From Comamonadaceae bacterium (GTDB taxonomy: Bacteria; Pseudomonadota; Gammaproteobacteria; Burkholderiales; Burkholderiaceae_C): a stretch of DNA of 17,121 nt. The notes under the pieces are model-generated. The model worked only from the letters and a program-made list of their open reading frames with translations. It was not told where the DNA came from and searched no databases. Both the position numbers and the translations under genes were made by a program. Each line of letters opens with the position of its first letter. Positions within the stretch are counted from its first letter, which is position 1. Positions 1-6,386 of the stretch are shown here, piece by piece. The DNA is taken from contig CANHXV010000022.1 in assembly GCA_947464665.1 (NCBI GenBank), positions 1 to 17,121 on the forward strand, given 5' to 3'.

Positions 1-243
1 CCGCCGCGCGTTGACAGCGCAGTTGTGCGCATGGTGCCGCGCAGTGCCCCAGCCAACATCGACGTGAAGCTCTTGGAAAAAATGGTTCAAGTGGCCTTCA
101 GCCAACGACGCAAACTGCTAAGGCACACGCTGGGTGCGTGGTTAACAGAGCGAAATTTTGCGGGCCCTTTTGATGTGCAACGCCGTGCAGAAGAAGTTCC
201 AGTTGAGGAGTACCTTCAGTTGGCCTTGGCCTTAAATTCTTGA
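1..243 (+). CDS. rsmA: 16S rRNA (adenine1518/1519-N6)-dimethyltransferase, C-terminal part (5' end outside the window)
   Basis: RsmA/KsgA dimethylates two adjacent adenines in the 3' terminal helix of 16S rRNA during 30S maturation. Only the last 80 residues are present; the frame is open from base 1 and ends in TGA at 241-243. The first residues read PPRVDSAVVRMVP, matching the conserved 'PPkVDSAVvrl' segment that opens the family's small helical C-terminal domain. It is followed by VAFSQRRKLLRHTLG, the usual 'aFsqRRKtLrNsL' helix. The catalytic Rossmann domain with the SAM site lies upstream and cannot be checked. The first ATG (25) is internal and should not be read as the start. A terminator follows about 10 bp after the stop, so rsmA is the last gene of its transcript. 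The identification is firm; nothing looks broken in the visible part. Confidence 0.93.
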   Translation, partial: PPRVDSAVVRMVPRSAPANIDVKLLEKMVQVAFSQRRKLLRHTLGAWLTERNFAGPFDVQRRAEEVPVEEYLQLALALNS

Positions 244-252
244 CGTTCAATG

Positions 253-290
253 AAAAAAAGCGCATCGGCGTTTCGGCCTTTGCGCTTTTA
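253..290. terminator. Bidirectional rho-independent terminator between rsmA and the barstar gene
   Basis: AAAAGCGCA (256-264) pairs with TGCGCTTTT (281-289), a 9-bp stem, and GGC/GCC inside the loop can extend the fold. On the + strand the stem ends in TTTTATT. On the - strand it is followed by seven T residues (the A run 253-259). It can therefore end both rsmA (+, stop at 243) and the converging barstar gene (-, stop at 354). Confidence 0.85.
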
Positions 291-353
291 TTACTCAGGT
301 GCAGGTTGACGTTTGCAGGTTTGAGTTTTTTTAGTTAACAGTGCGCAAGCTGA

Positions 354-965
354 TTACGCGGCTGCGAGCCAATAGCCAGCATTGAAGGGGCTGCTCATGC
401 GAAGCGCCAAAGGTGAAACATCGACCAGCTTATCGGTCGGCATTTTCTCGCCTTCTTCAACCAGCATTTCAACACCATCGGCATCCAACTCGGGAGCAGC
501 ATCCGCTAGTTTCTCGGCACCAGCAGTAGCAGCACGAGCAACAGAGAAAGAATAGAAGCAGCGGAAAGGCACTTTGCGGTCACCCCAATAATCGGCCGTG
601 TCGCGGAAAATATCGAGCAACTGTTCGCGGGCTTCCTTGTCAAACTTTAAATTGGCAGGAATGTGCTCCAAGACCACGATAAAGCCAGGCTGAGGGCCAG
701 ACTTGTGCAGCGGGTCGGTCATGCTGTCATACAAGGCATCAAAGTTTTTGCCAAAATGCGAAGGCAAGGTGAACTGTGCTGCGATCAAATCGAGCACATC
801 TTGTTTGCTTTGTGCCTTTGACAAATTGGCATACAAAAAGTGTTGTCCCAAACCATCGGCCGCTTCTTGCAGGTCGCTGACGCGAAATGCACGAATCGAC
901 TGGACGATGTTTGCCCGCACACCCTTCAAAGGTGTTTCTTGGTCCTGTCGAATTGGCTTGTCCAT
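354..965 (-). CDS. Barstar-family ribonuclease inhibitor, long form
   Basis: Barstar proteins bind barnase-type RNases tightly in the cytoplasm and block the active site. Residues 67-86 (LPSHFGKNFDALYDSMTDPL) match the barstar signature 'lP.yyGkNlDALwDcL'. D76 and D80 correspond to barstar D35 and D39, which contact the RNase active site. The predicted protein has 203 residues against about 90 for classical barstar. The extra length is a leader of about 25 residues and a C-terminal region from about residue 145 that is acidic (AAPELDADGVEMLVEEGE) before ending SSPFNAGYWLAAA. I chose ATG 965 because GAGA lies 6 bases upstream; the alternative GTG at 977 has AGAGA almost touching it and would add four residues. 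It lies downstream of and co-oriented with the ribonuclease gene ending at 1086, so the two form a plausible enzyme-inhibitor pair. The role of the C-terminal extension is unknown. Confidence 0.85.
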   Translation of the reverse strand: MDKPIRQDQETPLKGVRANIVQSIRAFRVSDLQEAADGLGQHFLYANLSKAQSKQDVLDLIAAQFTLPSHFGKNFDALYDSMTDPLHKSGPQPGFIVVLEHIPANLKFDKEAREQLLDIFRDTADYWGDRKVPFRCFYSFSVARAATAGAEKLADAAPELDADGVEMLVEEGEKMPTDKLVDVSPLALRMSSPFNAGYWLAAA

Positions 966-1025
966 CGCCGTTCTCACTCTCTAATTTTTAAAACCAGCCT
1001 TTTGGGCTTTTGATTGACATATACC

Positions 1026-1047
1026 GAGTGCTCGCTTGCAAGCACTC
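1026..1047. repeat. Inverted repeat between the ribonuclease and barstar genes
   Basis: Perfect 7-bp arms GAGTGCT (1026-1032) and AGCACTC (1041-1047) flank an 8-base loop. The 10-bp palindrome GCTTGCAAGC (1034-1043) is nested in it. No T-run follows on either strand, so it does not look like a rho-independent terminator. It could be an operator for separate control of the inhibitor gene, or an mRNA hairpin in the RNase-barstar transcript. No protein can be assigned to it. Confidence 0.4.
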
Positions 1048-1085
1048 ATCTCTAAAATCACTTCAAACAGTGGCAACGACCGCTT

Positions 1086-1490
1086 TCACGGTACGTTCAC
1101 AATTTCCCGAAAACTTGCGTAATGGTCTTGCGTGTAAAAACAATGTTTTGGCACGCGAGGCTCTTCACCTCCACACACAATTCGTCGGGCGCCACGGCTC
1201 TTTTCACCTGGGGTTTTGACGGTGTACTCGCGGTAAAAACCGCGCTTCGCTTGAGGCAATAGCCGTTCTCGATTGCCAAAAATAACCCCATCTTTTTCGT
1301 ATCGAAACGGCCCACCCTGACGGATGAGCAGATAGACTTCTTGGCCCTCTTTGGGCAAATCCTGTAACGCAATGGGAGCGCCTACAACTGCTTCAGACAC
1401 TGACTTGGCCTGCGCCATATTGGTGCAAGACGCAAGAAAAAGGCCCAAACAGACGGCTATTGCAGCAAAATCAAGCGTTTTGAAGCGCAT
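1086..1490 (-). CDS. Exported guanyl-specific ribonuclease (RNase Sa/barnase family), probable lipoprotein
   Basis: An N1/T1-type RNase that cleaves single-stranded RNA 3' of guanosine. The C-terminal half aligns well with RNase Sa. In FYREYTVKTPG, E88 is the general base (Sa E54). R99 and R103 in SRGARRIV match Sa R65 and R69 at exact spacing. H123 in QDHYASF is the general acid (Sa H85), four residues further on than in Sa, so there is a small insertion bounded by C106 and C117. GVIFGNRERLLP (69-80) is the usual substrate-binding segment. The N-terminus is a signal sequence with a consensus lipobox, L19-A-S-C22 followed by T, suggesting lipidation and envelope anchoring; signal peptidase I cleavage after AQA (26-28) is the alternative. 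The ATG at 1490 has CAGGA 5 bases upstream. The catalytic set is intact, so the enzyme should be active. The barstar gene follows about 120 bp downstream. Confidence 0.88.
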   Translation of the reverse strand: MRFKTLDFAAIAVCLGLFLASCTNMAQAKSVSEAVVGAPIALQDLPKEGQEVYLLIRQGGPFRYEKDGVIFGNRERLLPQAKRGFYREYTVKTPGEKSRGARRIVCGGEEPRVPKHCFYTQDHYASFREIVNVP

Positions 1491-1604
1491 TTCATTCCTG
1501 TTTAACTAAGCCGCAAACCCACTTTTAACCTTCAAAACCCACGGGTAAACCCGGAAATTCGAAGACCTTAGTGTGCCCCAATGCGATGAAAAATGCAAGT
1601 ACTT

Positions 1605-1624
1605 TCCCCAATAAGGGGATTTTT
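1605..1624 (+). terminator. Terminator-like hairpin reading on the + strand, downstream of maeB
   Basis: TCCCC (1605-1609), loop AATAA and GGGGA (1615-1619) are followed by five T residues at 1620-1624. The U-tract lies on the + strand, yet no + gene ends here; on the maeB strand the stem is followed by AAAGTAC. It may stop antisense transcription from entering maeB, or act weakly for maeB. The stem is only 5 bp. Confidence 0.3.
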
Positions 1625-1634
1625 CTGGCAAGCG

Positions 1635-3935
1635 CTATCGAACGGCGTTTGCGTCTGCGACGGTCAGGGCTGTCATGTTCACAATTCGGCGCACGGTTGC
1701 GCTTGGCGTGAGGATATGAACGGGTTTGGCAGCGCCCAACAAAACAGGACCGACGGCGATATTGCCGCCCGCAGCTGTTTTCAGCAGGTTGTAGGAAATA
1801 TTGGCTGCATCGATGTTGGGACAGACCAAGAGGTTGGCATCGCCATGCAAAGTGCCATTGGGCATCAGCAACGCTCGGGCTTCGCCATCCAAGGCAATGT
1901 CACCATGCATTTCGCCATCCACGTCCAACCACGGCGCATTTTTCTGCAGCAAGGCCAAGGTGTCACGCATTTTCACTGCGCTTGGTTCATTGGACGTGCC
2001 GAAGTTCGAGTGGGACAACAAGGCGGCCTTAGGGTGGATGCCAAAGCGTTTCATTTCGTGGGCGGCCATGACTGTAATTTCGGCCAACTGTTCTGCTGTT
2101 GGATCGTAATTGACATGCGTGTCGACCAAAAAGACTTGGCGGTTGGGTAACAGCAAACCGTTCATGCACGCAAATGTATTCACACCTGGTCGCTTTCCGA
2201 TCACTTGCTCCACATAGGGCAAATGGGTGGCGTTGGTTCCCCATGTGCCACAAATGAGGCCATCGACATCGCCCTTGTGCAGCAACATCGTTCCAATCAA
2301 AGACAAGCGGCGACGCATTTCTATCTTGGCCATTTGAACCGTGATGCCTTTGCGCTCTGTCATGCGGTGATACGTTTGCCAAAAGTCGCGATAGCGGTGA
2401 TCGTCCTCTACATTGACAACCTCGTAATCAAGGCCCTCTTTCAATCGCAGACCAAATTTTTCAATTCTTTCAGCAATGACCGATGGACGGCCAATCAGGG
2501 TGGGGCGCGCCAAACCTTCGTCGCTGACAATTTGCGAAGCGCGCAAGACGCGCTCTTCTTCGCCCTCGCTGTAGGCCACGCGTTTTTTCAAGCCACGTTT
2601 GGCTGCCGTGTAAATTGGCTTCATGGTGGTGCCGGACGCATACACAAAGTTTTGCAGCCGCTCTCGATACGCTTCCATGTCAGCAATTGGCCTGAGCGCC
2701 ACGCCGCTGTCAGCCGCTGCTTGCGCCACTGCGGGCGCAATTTTGATCATCAAGCGAGGATCGAATGGCTTGGGAATTAAATATTCAGGGCCAAAAACCA
2801 AGGGCTCGCCCGCATAGGCCGCAGCCACCACTTCACTTTGTTCTGCTTGCGCCAATTCAGCAATGGCATAGACAGCGGCAATTTCCATCTCTTGGGTGAT
2901 GGTGGTTGCACCGCTGTCCAGGGCACCCCGAAAAATATAGGGGAAGCACAAAACGTTGTTAACTTGGTTGGGGTAGTCGGTTCGCCCAGTGGCCATAATG
3001 GCGTCATCGCGAACAGCTTTGACGTCTTCAGGCAAAATTTCAGGATTGGGATTGGCCAAGGCAAAAATCAAAGGCTTGGCCGCCATTTTTTTCACCATGT
3101 CTTGCTTTAACACGCCACCGGCGGACAATCCCAAGAATACATCCGCACCTTCAATGGCCTCTGCCAAAGTGCGTTGCGATGTTTTTTGTGAAAATTGAAT
3201 TTTGTCTTCGTCCATCAATTCGGTGCGGCCTTCATAAACCAAGCCTGCCAAATCGGTGACCCAAATATTTTCACGTGGAATGCCCAGCTTGACCAACAAA
3301 CCCAGGCAGGCCAAAGCCGCTGCACCGGCGCCAGAGGTGACCAATTTCACTTGGCTAACATCTTTGCCTACCACTTTCAAACCGTTCAAAATAGCGGCGC
3401 CGACCGTGATAGCCGTGCCGTGCTGATCGTCGTGGAAAACAGGAATTTTCATGCGTTCGCGTAATTTACGCTCGACATAGAAACAATCGGGTGCCTTGAT
3501 GTCTTCTAAGTTGATGCCGCCAAAAGTGGGCTCTAAGGCAGCAATGATTTCGACCAACTTCTCAGGGTCTTTTTCGTTGATTTCAATGTCAAACACATCA
3601 ATGCCAGAGAATTTTTTGAAGAGCACCGCTTTGCCCTCCATGACGGGCTTGCCGGCCAAGGGGCCAATGTCACCCAACCCCAGCACGGCTGTTCCGTTGG
3701 TGATCACGCCGACCAAATTACCACGGCTGGTGTATTTGAATGCCGCGTTGGGGTCTTTGACAATTTCTTCGCACGGCGCAGCCACACCAGGCGAATAGGC
3801 CAAGGCCAAGTCGTGCTGATTCACCAATTGCTTGGTGGCTGCAATGGAGATTTTGCCGGGAGTAGGAAATTCGTGATATTCGAGGGCGGCACGGCGCAAC
3901 TGAGCGCGGCGTTCTTCAGCATTGTCTTGGGTCAT
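1635..3935 (-). CDS. maeB: NADP-dependent malic enzyme, large MaeB type with a phosphotransacetylase-like C-terminal domain
   Basis: Oxidative decarboxylation of L-malate to pyruvate and CO2 with NADPH formation, in the cytoplasm. The 766-residue protein has the family's normal length and two parts. Residues about 15-430 are the malic enzyme, with DLALAYSPGVAAPC (42-55, Tyr47), GKPVMEGKAVLF (95-106, Lys102), metal ligands in NLEDIKAP (142-149) and FHDDQHGT (167-174), and the dinucleotide loop SGAGAAALA (201-209). Residues about 440-760 are a phosphate-acetyltransferase-like domain that in MaeB is regulatory (acetyl-CoA inhibition is known for the E. coli enzyme), not catalytic. I chose ATG 3935 because AGGAG (3943-3947) lies 7 bases upstream and the following sequence matches known MaeB N-termini; the frame stays open to a TTG at 3956. 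It lies 105 bp after pepP on the same strand, perhaps with its own leader. Confidence 0.96.
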   Translation of the reverse strand: MTQDNAEERRAQLRRAALEYHEFPTPGKISIAATKQLVNQHDLALAYSPGVAAPCEEIVKDPNAAFKYTSRGNLVGVITNGTAVLGLGDIGPLAGKPVMEGKAVLFKKFSGIDVFDIEINEKDPEKLVEIIAALEPTFGGINLEDIKAPDCFYVERKLRERMKIPVFHDDQHGTAITVGAAILNGLKVVGKDVSQVKLVTSGAGAAALACLGLLVKLGIPRENIWVTDLAGLVYEGRTELMDEDKIQFSQKTSQRTLAEAIEGADVFLGLSAGGVLKQDMVKKMAAKPLIFALANPNPEILPEDVKAVRDDAIMATGRTDYPNQVNNVLCFPYIFRGALDSGATTITQEMEIAAVYAIAELAQAEQSEVVAAAYAGEPLVFGPEYLIPKPFDPRLMIKIAPAVAQAAADSGVALRPIADMEAYRERLQNFVYASGTTMKPIYTAAKRGLKKRVAYSEGEEERVLRASQIVSDEGLARPTLIGRPSVIAERIEKFGLRLKEGLDYEVVNVEDDHRYRDFWQTYHRMTERKGITVQMAKIEMRRRLSLIGTMLLHKGDVDGLICGTWGTNATHLPYVEQVIGKRPGVNTFACMNGLLLPNRQVFLVDTHVNYDPTAEQLAEITVMAAHEMKRFGIHPKAALLSHSNFGTSNEPSAVKMRDTLALLQKNAPWLDVDGEMHGDIALDGEARALLMPNGTLHGDANLLVCPNIDAANISYNLLKTAAGGNIAVGPVLLGAAKPVHILTPSATVRRIVNMTALTVADANAVR

Positions 3936-3963
3936 GTACGATCTCCTATGTGGCAAGCGCCGC

Positions 3964-3986
3964 AGGCTTCACCGAGTGAAGAGCCT
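3964..3986 (-). promoter_or_regulatory. Hairpin in the maeB leader
   Basis: CTTCAC and GTGAAG pair around a 3-base loop, and AGG/CCT extend the stem beyond a 2-base bulge: about 9 bp in total. It ends some 29 bases before the maeB ATG and just above its ribosome binding site. There is no U-run, so it is not a classical terminator. It could influence mRNA stability or translation, or be the base of an unrecognised leader element. I do not recognise a riboswitch here. Confidence 0.3.
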
Positions 3987-4010
3987 AGCGTTTTGCAAGG
4001 TCTGATTCTA

Positions 4011-4029
4011 GACCCCCGAATCGAGGGCC
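4011..4029 (-). terminator. GC-rich hairpin between pepP and maeB
   Basis: Read on the - strand, GGCCCTCG and CGGGGGTC can form eight pairs (two of them G-T) around the loop ATT, about 12 bases after the pepP stop. The following sequence TAGAATC is not U-rich. It may be a weak terminator or a processing site separating pepP from maeB. On the + strand it is followed by TGCTTTT, a slightly better terminator context, but no + gene ends here. Confidence 0.3.
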
Positions 4030-4040
4030 TGCTTTTGGGC

Positions 4041-5441
4041 TCAAGCACGCATGAGTGCTTCAATTTCATTTGCTTTGACCGGTACGCCGCGCGTGATCAT
4101 TTCACAGCCTTTCGCTGTCACGACGGCATCGTCCTCAATGCGAATGCCAATGTTGTGGAAACGCTCTGGCACACCTGGAGCCGGCCTGACATAAATGCCC
4201 GGCTCAATGGTCAAGACCATGCCAGGTCGCAAAATGCGGCTGGGTCGGTCCTTGATCAACTCCCCGCTCAAGGGGTCTTTGCGCTCACTGAATTTGCCAA
4301 CCTCCGACGGCTCTATGTAACTACCGCAGTCATGCACATCCATGCCAAGCCAATGGCCGGTTCGGTGCATGTAAAACTGGAAATAGCTTCGATTGGCGAT
4401 CACATCTTGCACAGTGCCCACTTTGTGGGTATCTAAAAGGCCGACATCCAGCATGCCTTGGGACAACACCTTGACTGCTGCTTCGTGCGGGTCTACAAAA
4501 CGTGCGCCCTCATGTGTGGCTGCAATGGCCGCCTCTTGAGAGGCCAACACCAAATCGTAAAGTTCGCGTTGGGCCGGACTGAATTTGCCGTTAGCGGGAA
4601 ACGTGCGGGTAATGTCACTGGCATAGCCATCGAGTTCACAGCCTGCATCAATCAAAACCAAATCACCACTCAAAATAGGCGCAGCATCAGCTCGGTAGTG
4701 CAGCACACACGCATTGGCGCCGCCGGCCACAATGGAGCCGTAAGCTGGATATTGGGAGCCATGTTGGCGAAATTCATGGAGCAATTCGGCATCCAGGTGG
4801 TATTCACGCACATCTTGACCGGCTCTCAACATGCTTGCAGATCGTTTCATTGCGCGAATGTGGGCACCTGCACTGATTTGGGAGGCGCGGCGCATGATGT
4901 TCAGTTCATGTGCGTCTTTCACCAAACGCATTTCATCCAAAATGCCGCACACATCGCGTTGCTGCTCTGGGCACAGTGCGCCGTAACGCACACGCGAGCG
5001 AACGGCGTTCAGGCCCGTTTCAATGCGCGCAGACAATTCTTTGTGGGTTGCAAAGGGATACCAAACGACCGACTTGTTTTCTAGCAAGGTCGGCAACTTG
5101 GCATCAAGGACCGACACCGACCAGGCCTGTTGCACGCCCAATTGCGAAGGGGCCGCATCAGGGCCTAATCGAACGCCATCCCAAATTTCGCGTTCTAAAT
5201 CTTTGGGCTGACAAAACACCGTGGCATGGCCATCTGAAGTTAAGACCAAACAAGCATTGGGTTCGGTAAACCCTGTTAAGTAATAAAAATAACTGTCATG
5301 TCTGAACAGGAAGTCACTGTCGCGATTGCGTTGTCGCTCAGGGGCGGTGGGAACAATGGCAATGCTGTTGGGGGCTTGCGCTGCCATCTTGGCGGCCAAT
5401 TGAGAACGGCGATTGGCGTACAAATTTGAATCAATGGGCAT
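4041..5441 (-). CDS. pepP: Xaa-Pro aminopeptidase (M24B family)
   Basis: Releases the N-terminal residue from peptides whose second residue is proline; a cytoplasmic dimetal enzyme used in peptide turnover. The 466-residue protein has an N-terminal domain (about 1-170) that starts NLYANRRSQLAAKM and a C-terminal pita-bread domain. All expected metal ligands are present: D265 (LVLIDAG), D276 (YASDITRT), H363 (MHRTGHWLGMDVH), E413 (TIEPGIYV) and E436 (IRIEDD). H248 (VLHYR) and H370 (DVHDCG) match the usual accessory histidines. Length and motif order equal E. coli PepP. The ATG at 5441 has no good Shine-Dalgarno sequence. Its upstream neighbour murU ends 33 bp away, so both are probably on one transcript; this adjacency is, to my knowledge, common in Burkholderiales and may be organisational rather than functional. 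Confidence 0.94.
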   Translation of the reverse strand: MPIDSNLYANRRSQLAAKMAAQAPNSIAIVPTAPERQRNRDSDFLFRHDSYFYYLTGFTEPNACLVLTSDGHATVFCQPKDLEREIWDGVRLGPDAAPSQLGVQQAWSVSVLDAKLPTLLENKSVVWYPFATHKELSARIETGLNAVRSRVRYGALCPEQQRDVCGILDEMRLVKDAHELNIMRRASQISAGAHIRAMKRSASMLRAGQDVREYHLDAELLHEFRQHGSQYPAYGSIVAGGANACVLHYRADAAPILSGDLVLIDAGCELDGYASDITRTFPANGKFSPAQRELYDLVLASQEAAIAATHEGARFVDPHEAAVKVLSQGMLDVGLLDTHKVGTVQDVIANRSYFQFYMHRTGHWLGMDVHDCGSYIEPSEVGKFSERKDPLSGELIKDRPSRILRPGMVLTIEPGIYVRPAPGVPERFHNIGIRIEDDAVVTAKGCEMITRGVPVKANEIEALMRA

Positions 5442-5474
5442 CTTGTTGGATCATTCTCGAAATGTTCAAAGAGT

Positions 5475-6287
5475 TTAAGGCGTGGCAGGTGATTGGTTCA
5501 ATTCCCTCAGGCGCTCAGGGGTACCTACATCCGCCCAAGCACCCGTGTAAAGGCTGGCACTGACCAAGCCGCGATCCATGGCAGCACGTAACAAAGGGGC
5601 CAGCGCTGAGACTTTACCTTGCGGATTGCCCTCTGGCAGGCCCGTCAAAGCGGTGGCGAAAAACTCTTTTTTGTACAAAGCAAATGTGCTGAAAGTGAAC
5701 AAATTGGCTGTTTTGGGTAAGTTCAATGCCAAGCCCTCGGGGGACAAGCCAAAGTCTCCATTTGGATGGTGTGCAGGGTTGGGGACCATCCAAATGTGGG
5801 CCAACTTGTCACTTAGCGCAAACTGAGCTGCAATCGGCGATGAAAAATCAAATTTGGGCGCGTAAATGTCGCCGGCCACCACCCAAAAAACGGGCGCCAA
5901 GAAAGGCAAAGCCCTGACAATGCCGCCCGCCGTTTCAAGGGCATGGCCAAACGCTTTGCCCTCATGTGAGTAGCGCAAACTCACCTTGCCGCCATTTGGC
6001 AAGGCGTGGTTCAAACCAAAGTGTGCCTCAATTTGCGGGCCAAGCCATGCTGTGTTGATCAATTGATCGTGGTGTCCAGCACGGGCCAAAGCTTCCATGT
6101 GCCACTGCATCAATGGTTTCCCATGCACTGCAAGCATGGGTTTGGGCGTGGTGTCGGTCAAGGGCCGCATGCGTTCACCGCGACCCGCAGCCAAAATCAT
6201 GGCGCTCGCCAATCCCTCAGGCGAGGTGGCCGCCCCGTGCTGTAACGCATCGAGTTTTTTATTGGATTGCATGGTGTGCAAAGGCAT
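5475..6287 (-). CDS. murU: N-acetylmuramate alpha-1-phosphate uridylyltransferase (MurU-type nucleotidyltransferase)
   Basis: Transfers UMP from UTP to MurNAc-1-phosphate, giving UDP-MurNAc in the recycling route that bypasses de novo synthesis and fosfomycin-sensitive MurA. It belongs to the NTP_transferase family: the nucleotide-binding loop is MILAAGRGERMRPLTDTTPK (30-49), K49 starts the next strand, ALETAGGIV (116-124) matches the 'pLETgGGI' segment, and D140 in VVAGDIYAP is the metal-binding aspartate. WADVGTPERL near the C-terminus is the typical end of MurU-like enzymes. The N-terminus is about 28 residues longer than Pseudomonas MurU, which begins just before MILAAG. The possible ATGs (6287, 6272 and M30) all lack a convincing ribosome site, so the start is uncertain. 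The usual partner amgK (MurNAc kinase) is not beside it here. A glucose-1-phosphate or mannose-1-phosphate nucleotidyltransferase is less likely given the size and context. Confidence 0.82.
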   Translation of the reverse strand: MPLHTMQSNKKLDALQHGAATSPEGLASAMILAAGRGERMRPLTDTTPKPMLAVHGKPLMQWHMEALARAGHHDQLINTAWLGPQIEAHFGLNHALPNGGKVSLRYSHEGKAFGHALETAGGIVRALPFLAPVFWVVAGDIYAPKFDFSSPIAAQFALSDKLAHIWMVPNPAHHPNGDFGLSPEGLALNLPKTANLFTFSTFALYKKEFFATALTGLPEGNPQGKVSALAPLLRAAMDRGLVSASLYTGAWADVGTPERLRELNQSPATP

Positions 6288-6386
6288 GCCGCTATGTTGC
6301 CATGCTGTAGGGGTTGTGCAAGCGCATGGGCGGTAAAATAATGGGCTTACATGTCAATTTAACCCGACTATTTATTTGGAGCCCCC
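6288..6386. promoter_or_regulatory. Divergent promoter region of murU (-) and tkt (+)
   Basis: The only space available for the start signals of two divergent transcripts. For tkt, TAAAAT at 6334-6339 is a good -10 candidate about 48 bases before the ATG. No matching -35 stands out; TTGTGC at 6314-6319 is only 14 bases away. GGAG at 6378-6381, 5 bases before the tkt ATG, is the ribosome binding site. I cannot place a murU promoter with confidence. Confidence 0.4.

Noticed and set aside
966..977. GTG at 977 as the barstar start
   Set aside because: The purine stretch is only about one base away from it, whereas ATG 965 has GAGA at proper spacing; the difference is four residues.
354..1490. 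Reading the RNase/barstar pair as a classical type II toxin-antitoxin module
   Set aside because: The RNase carries an export signal and the inhibitor is large with no DNA-binding domain; the toxin-first order and 120-bp gap also differ from typical modules. Enzyme plus protective inhibitor fits better.
1593..2150. Open + strand frame of 185 codons opposite the end of maeB
   Set aside because: Shadow of the conserved phosphotransacetylase-like domain; no supporting start signal.
4458..5084. Open + strand frame of 208 codons opposite pepP
   Set aside because: Antisense to a complete aminopeptidase with intact metal ligands; no recognisable motif.
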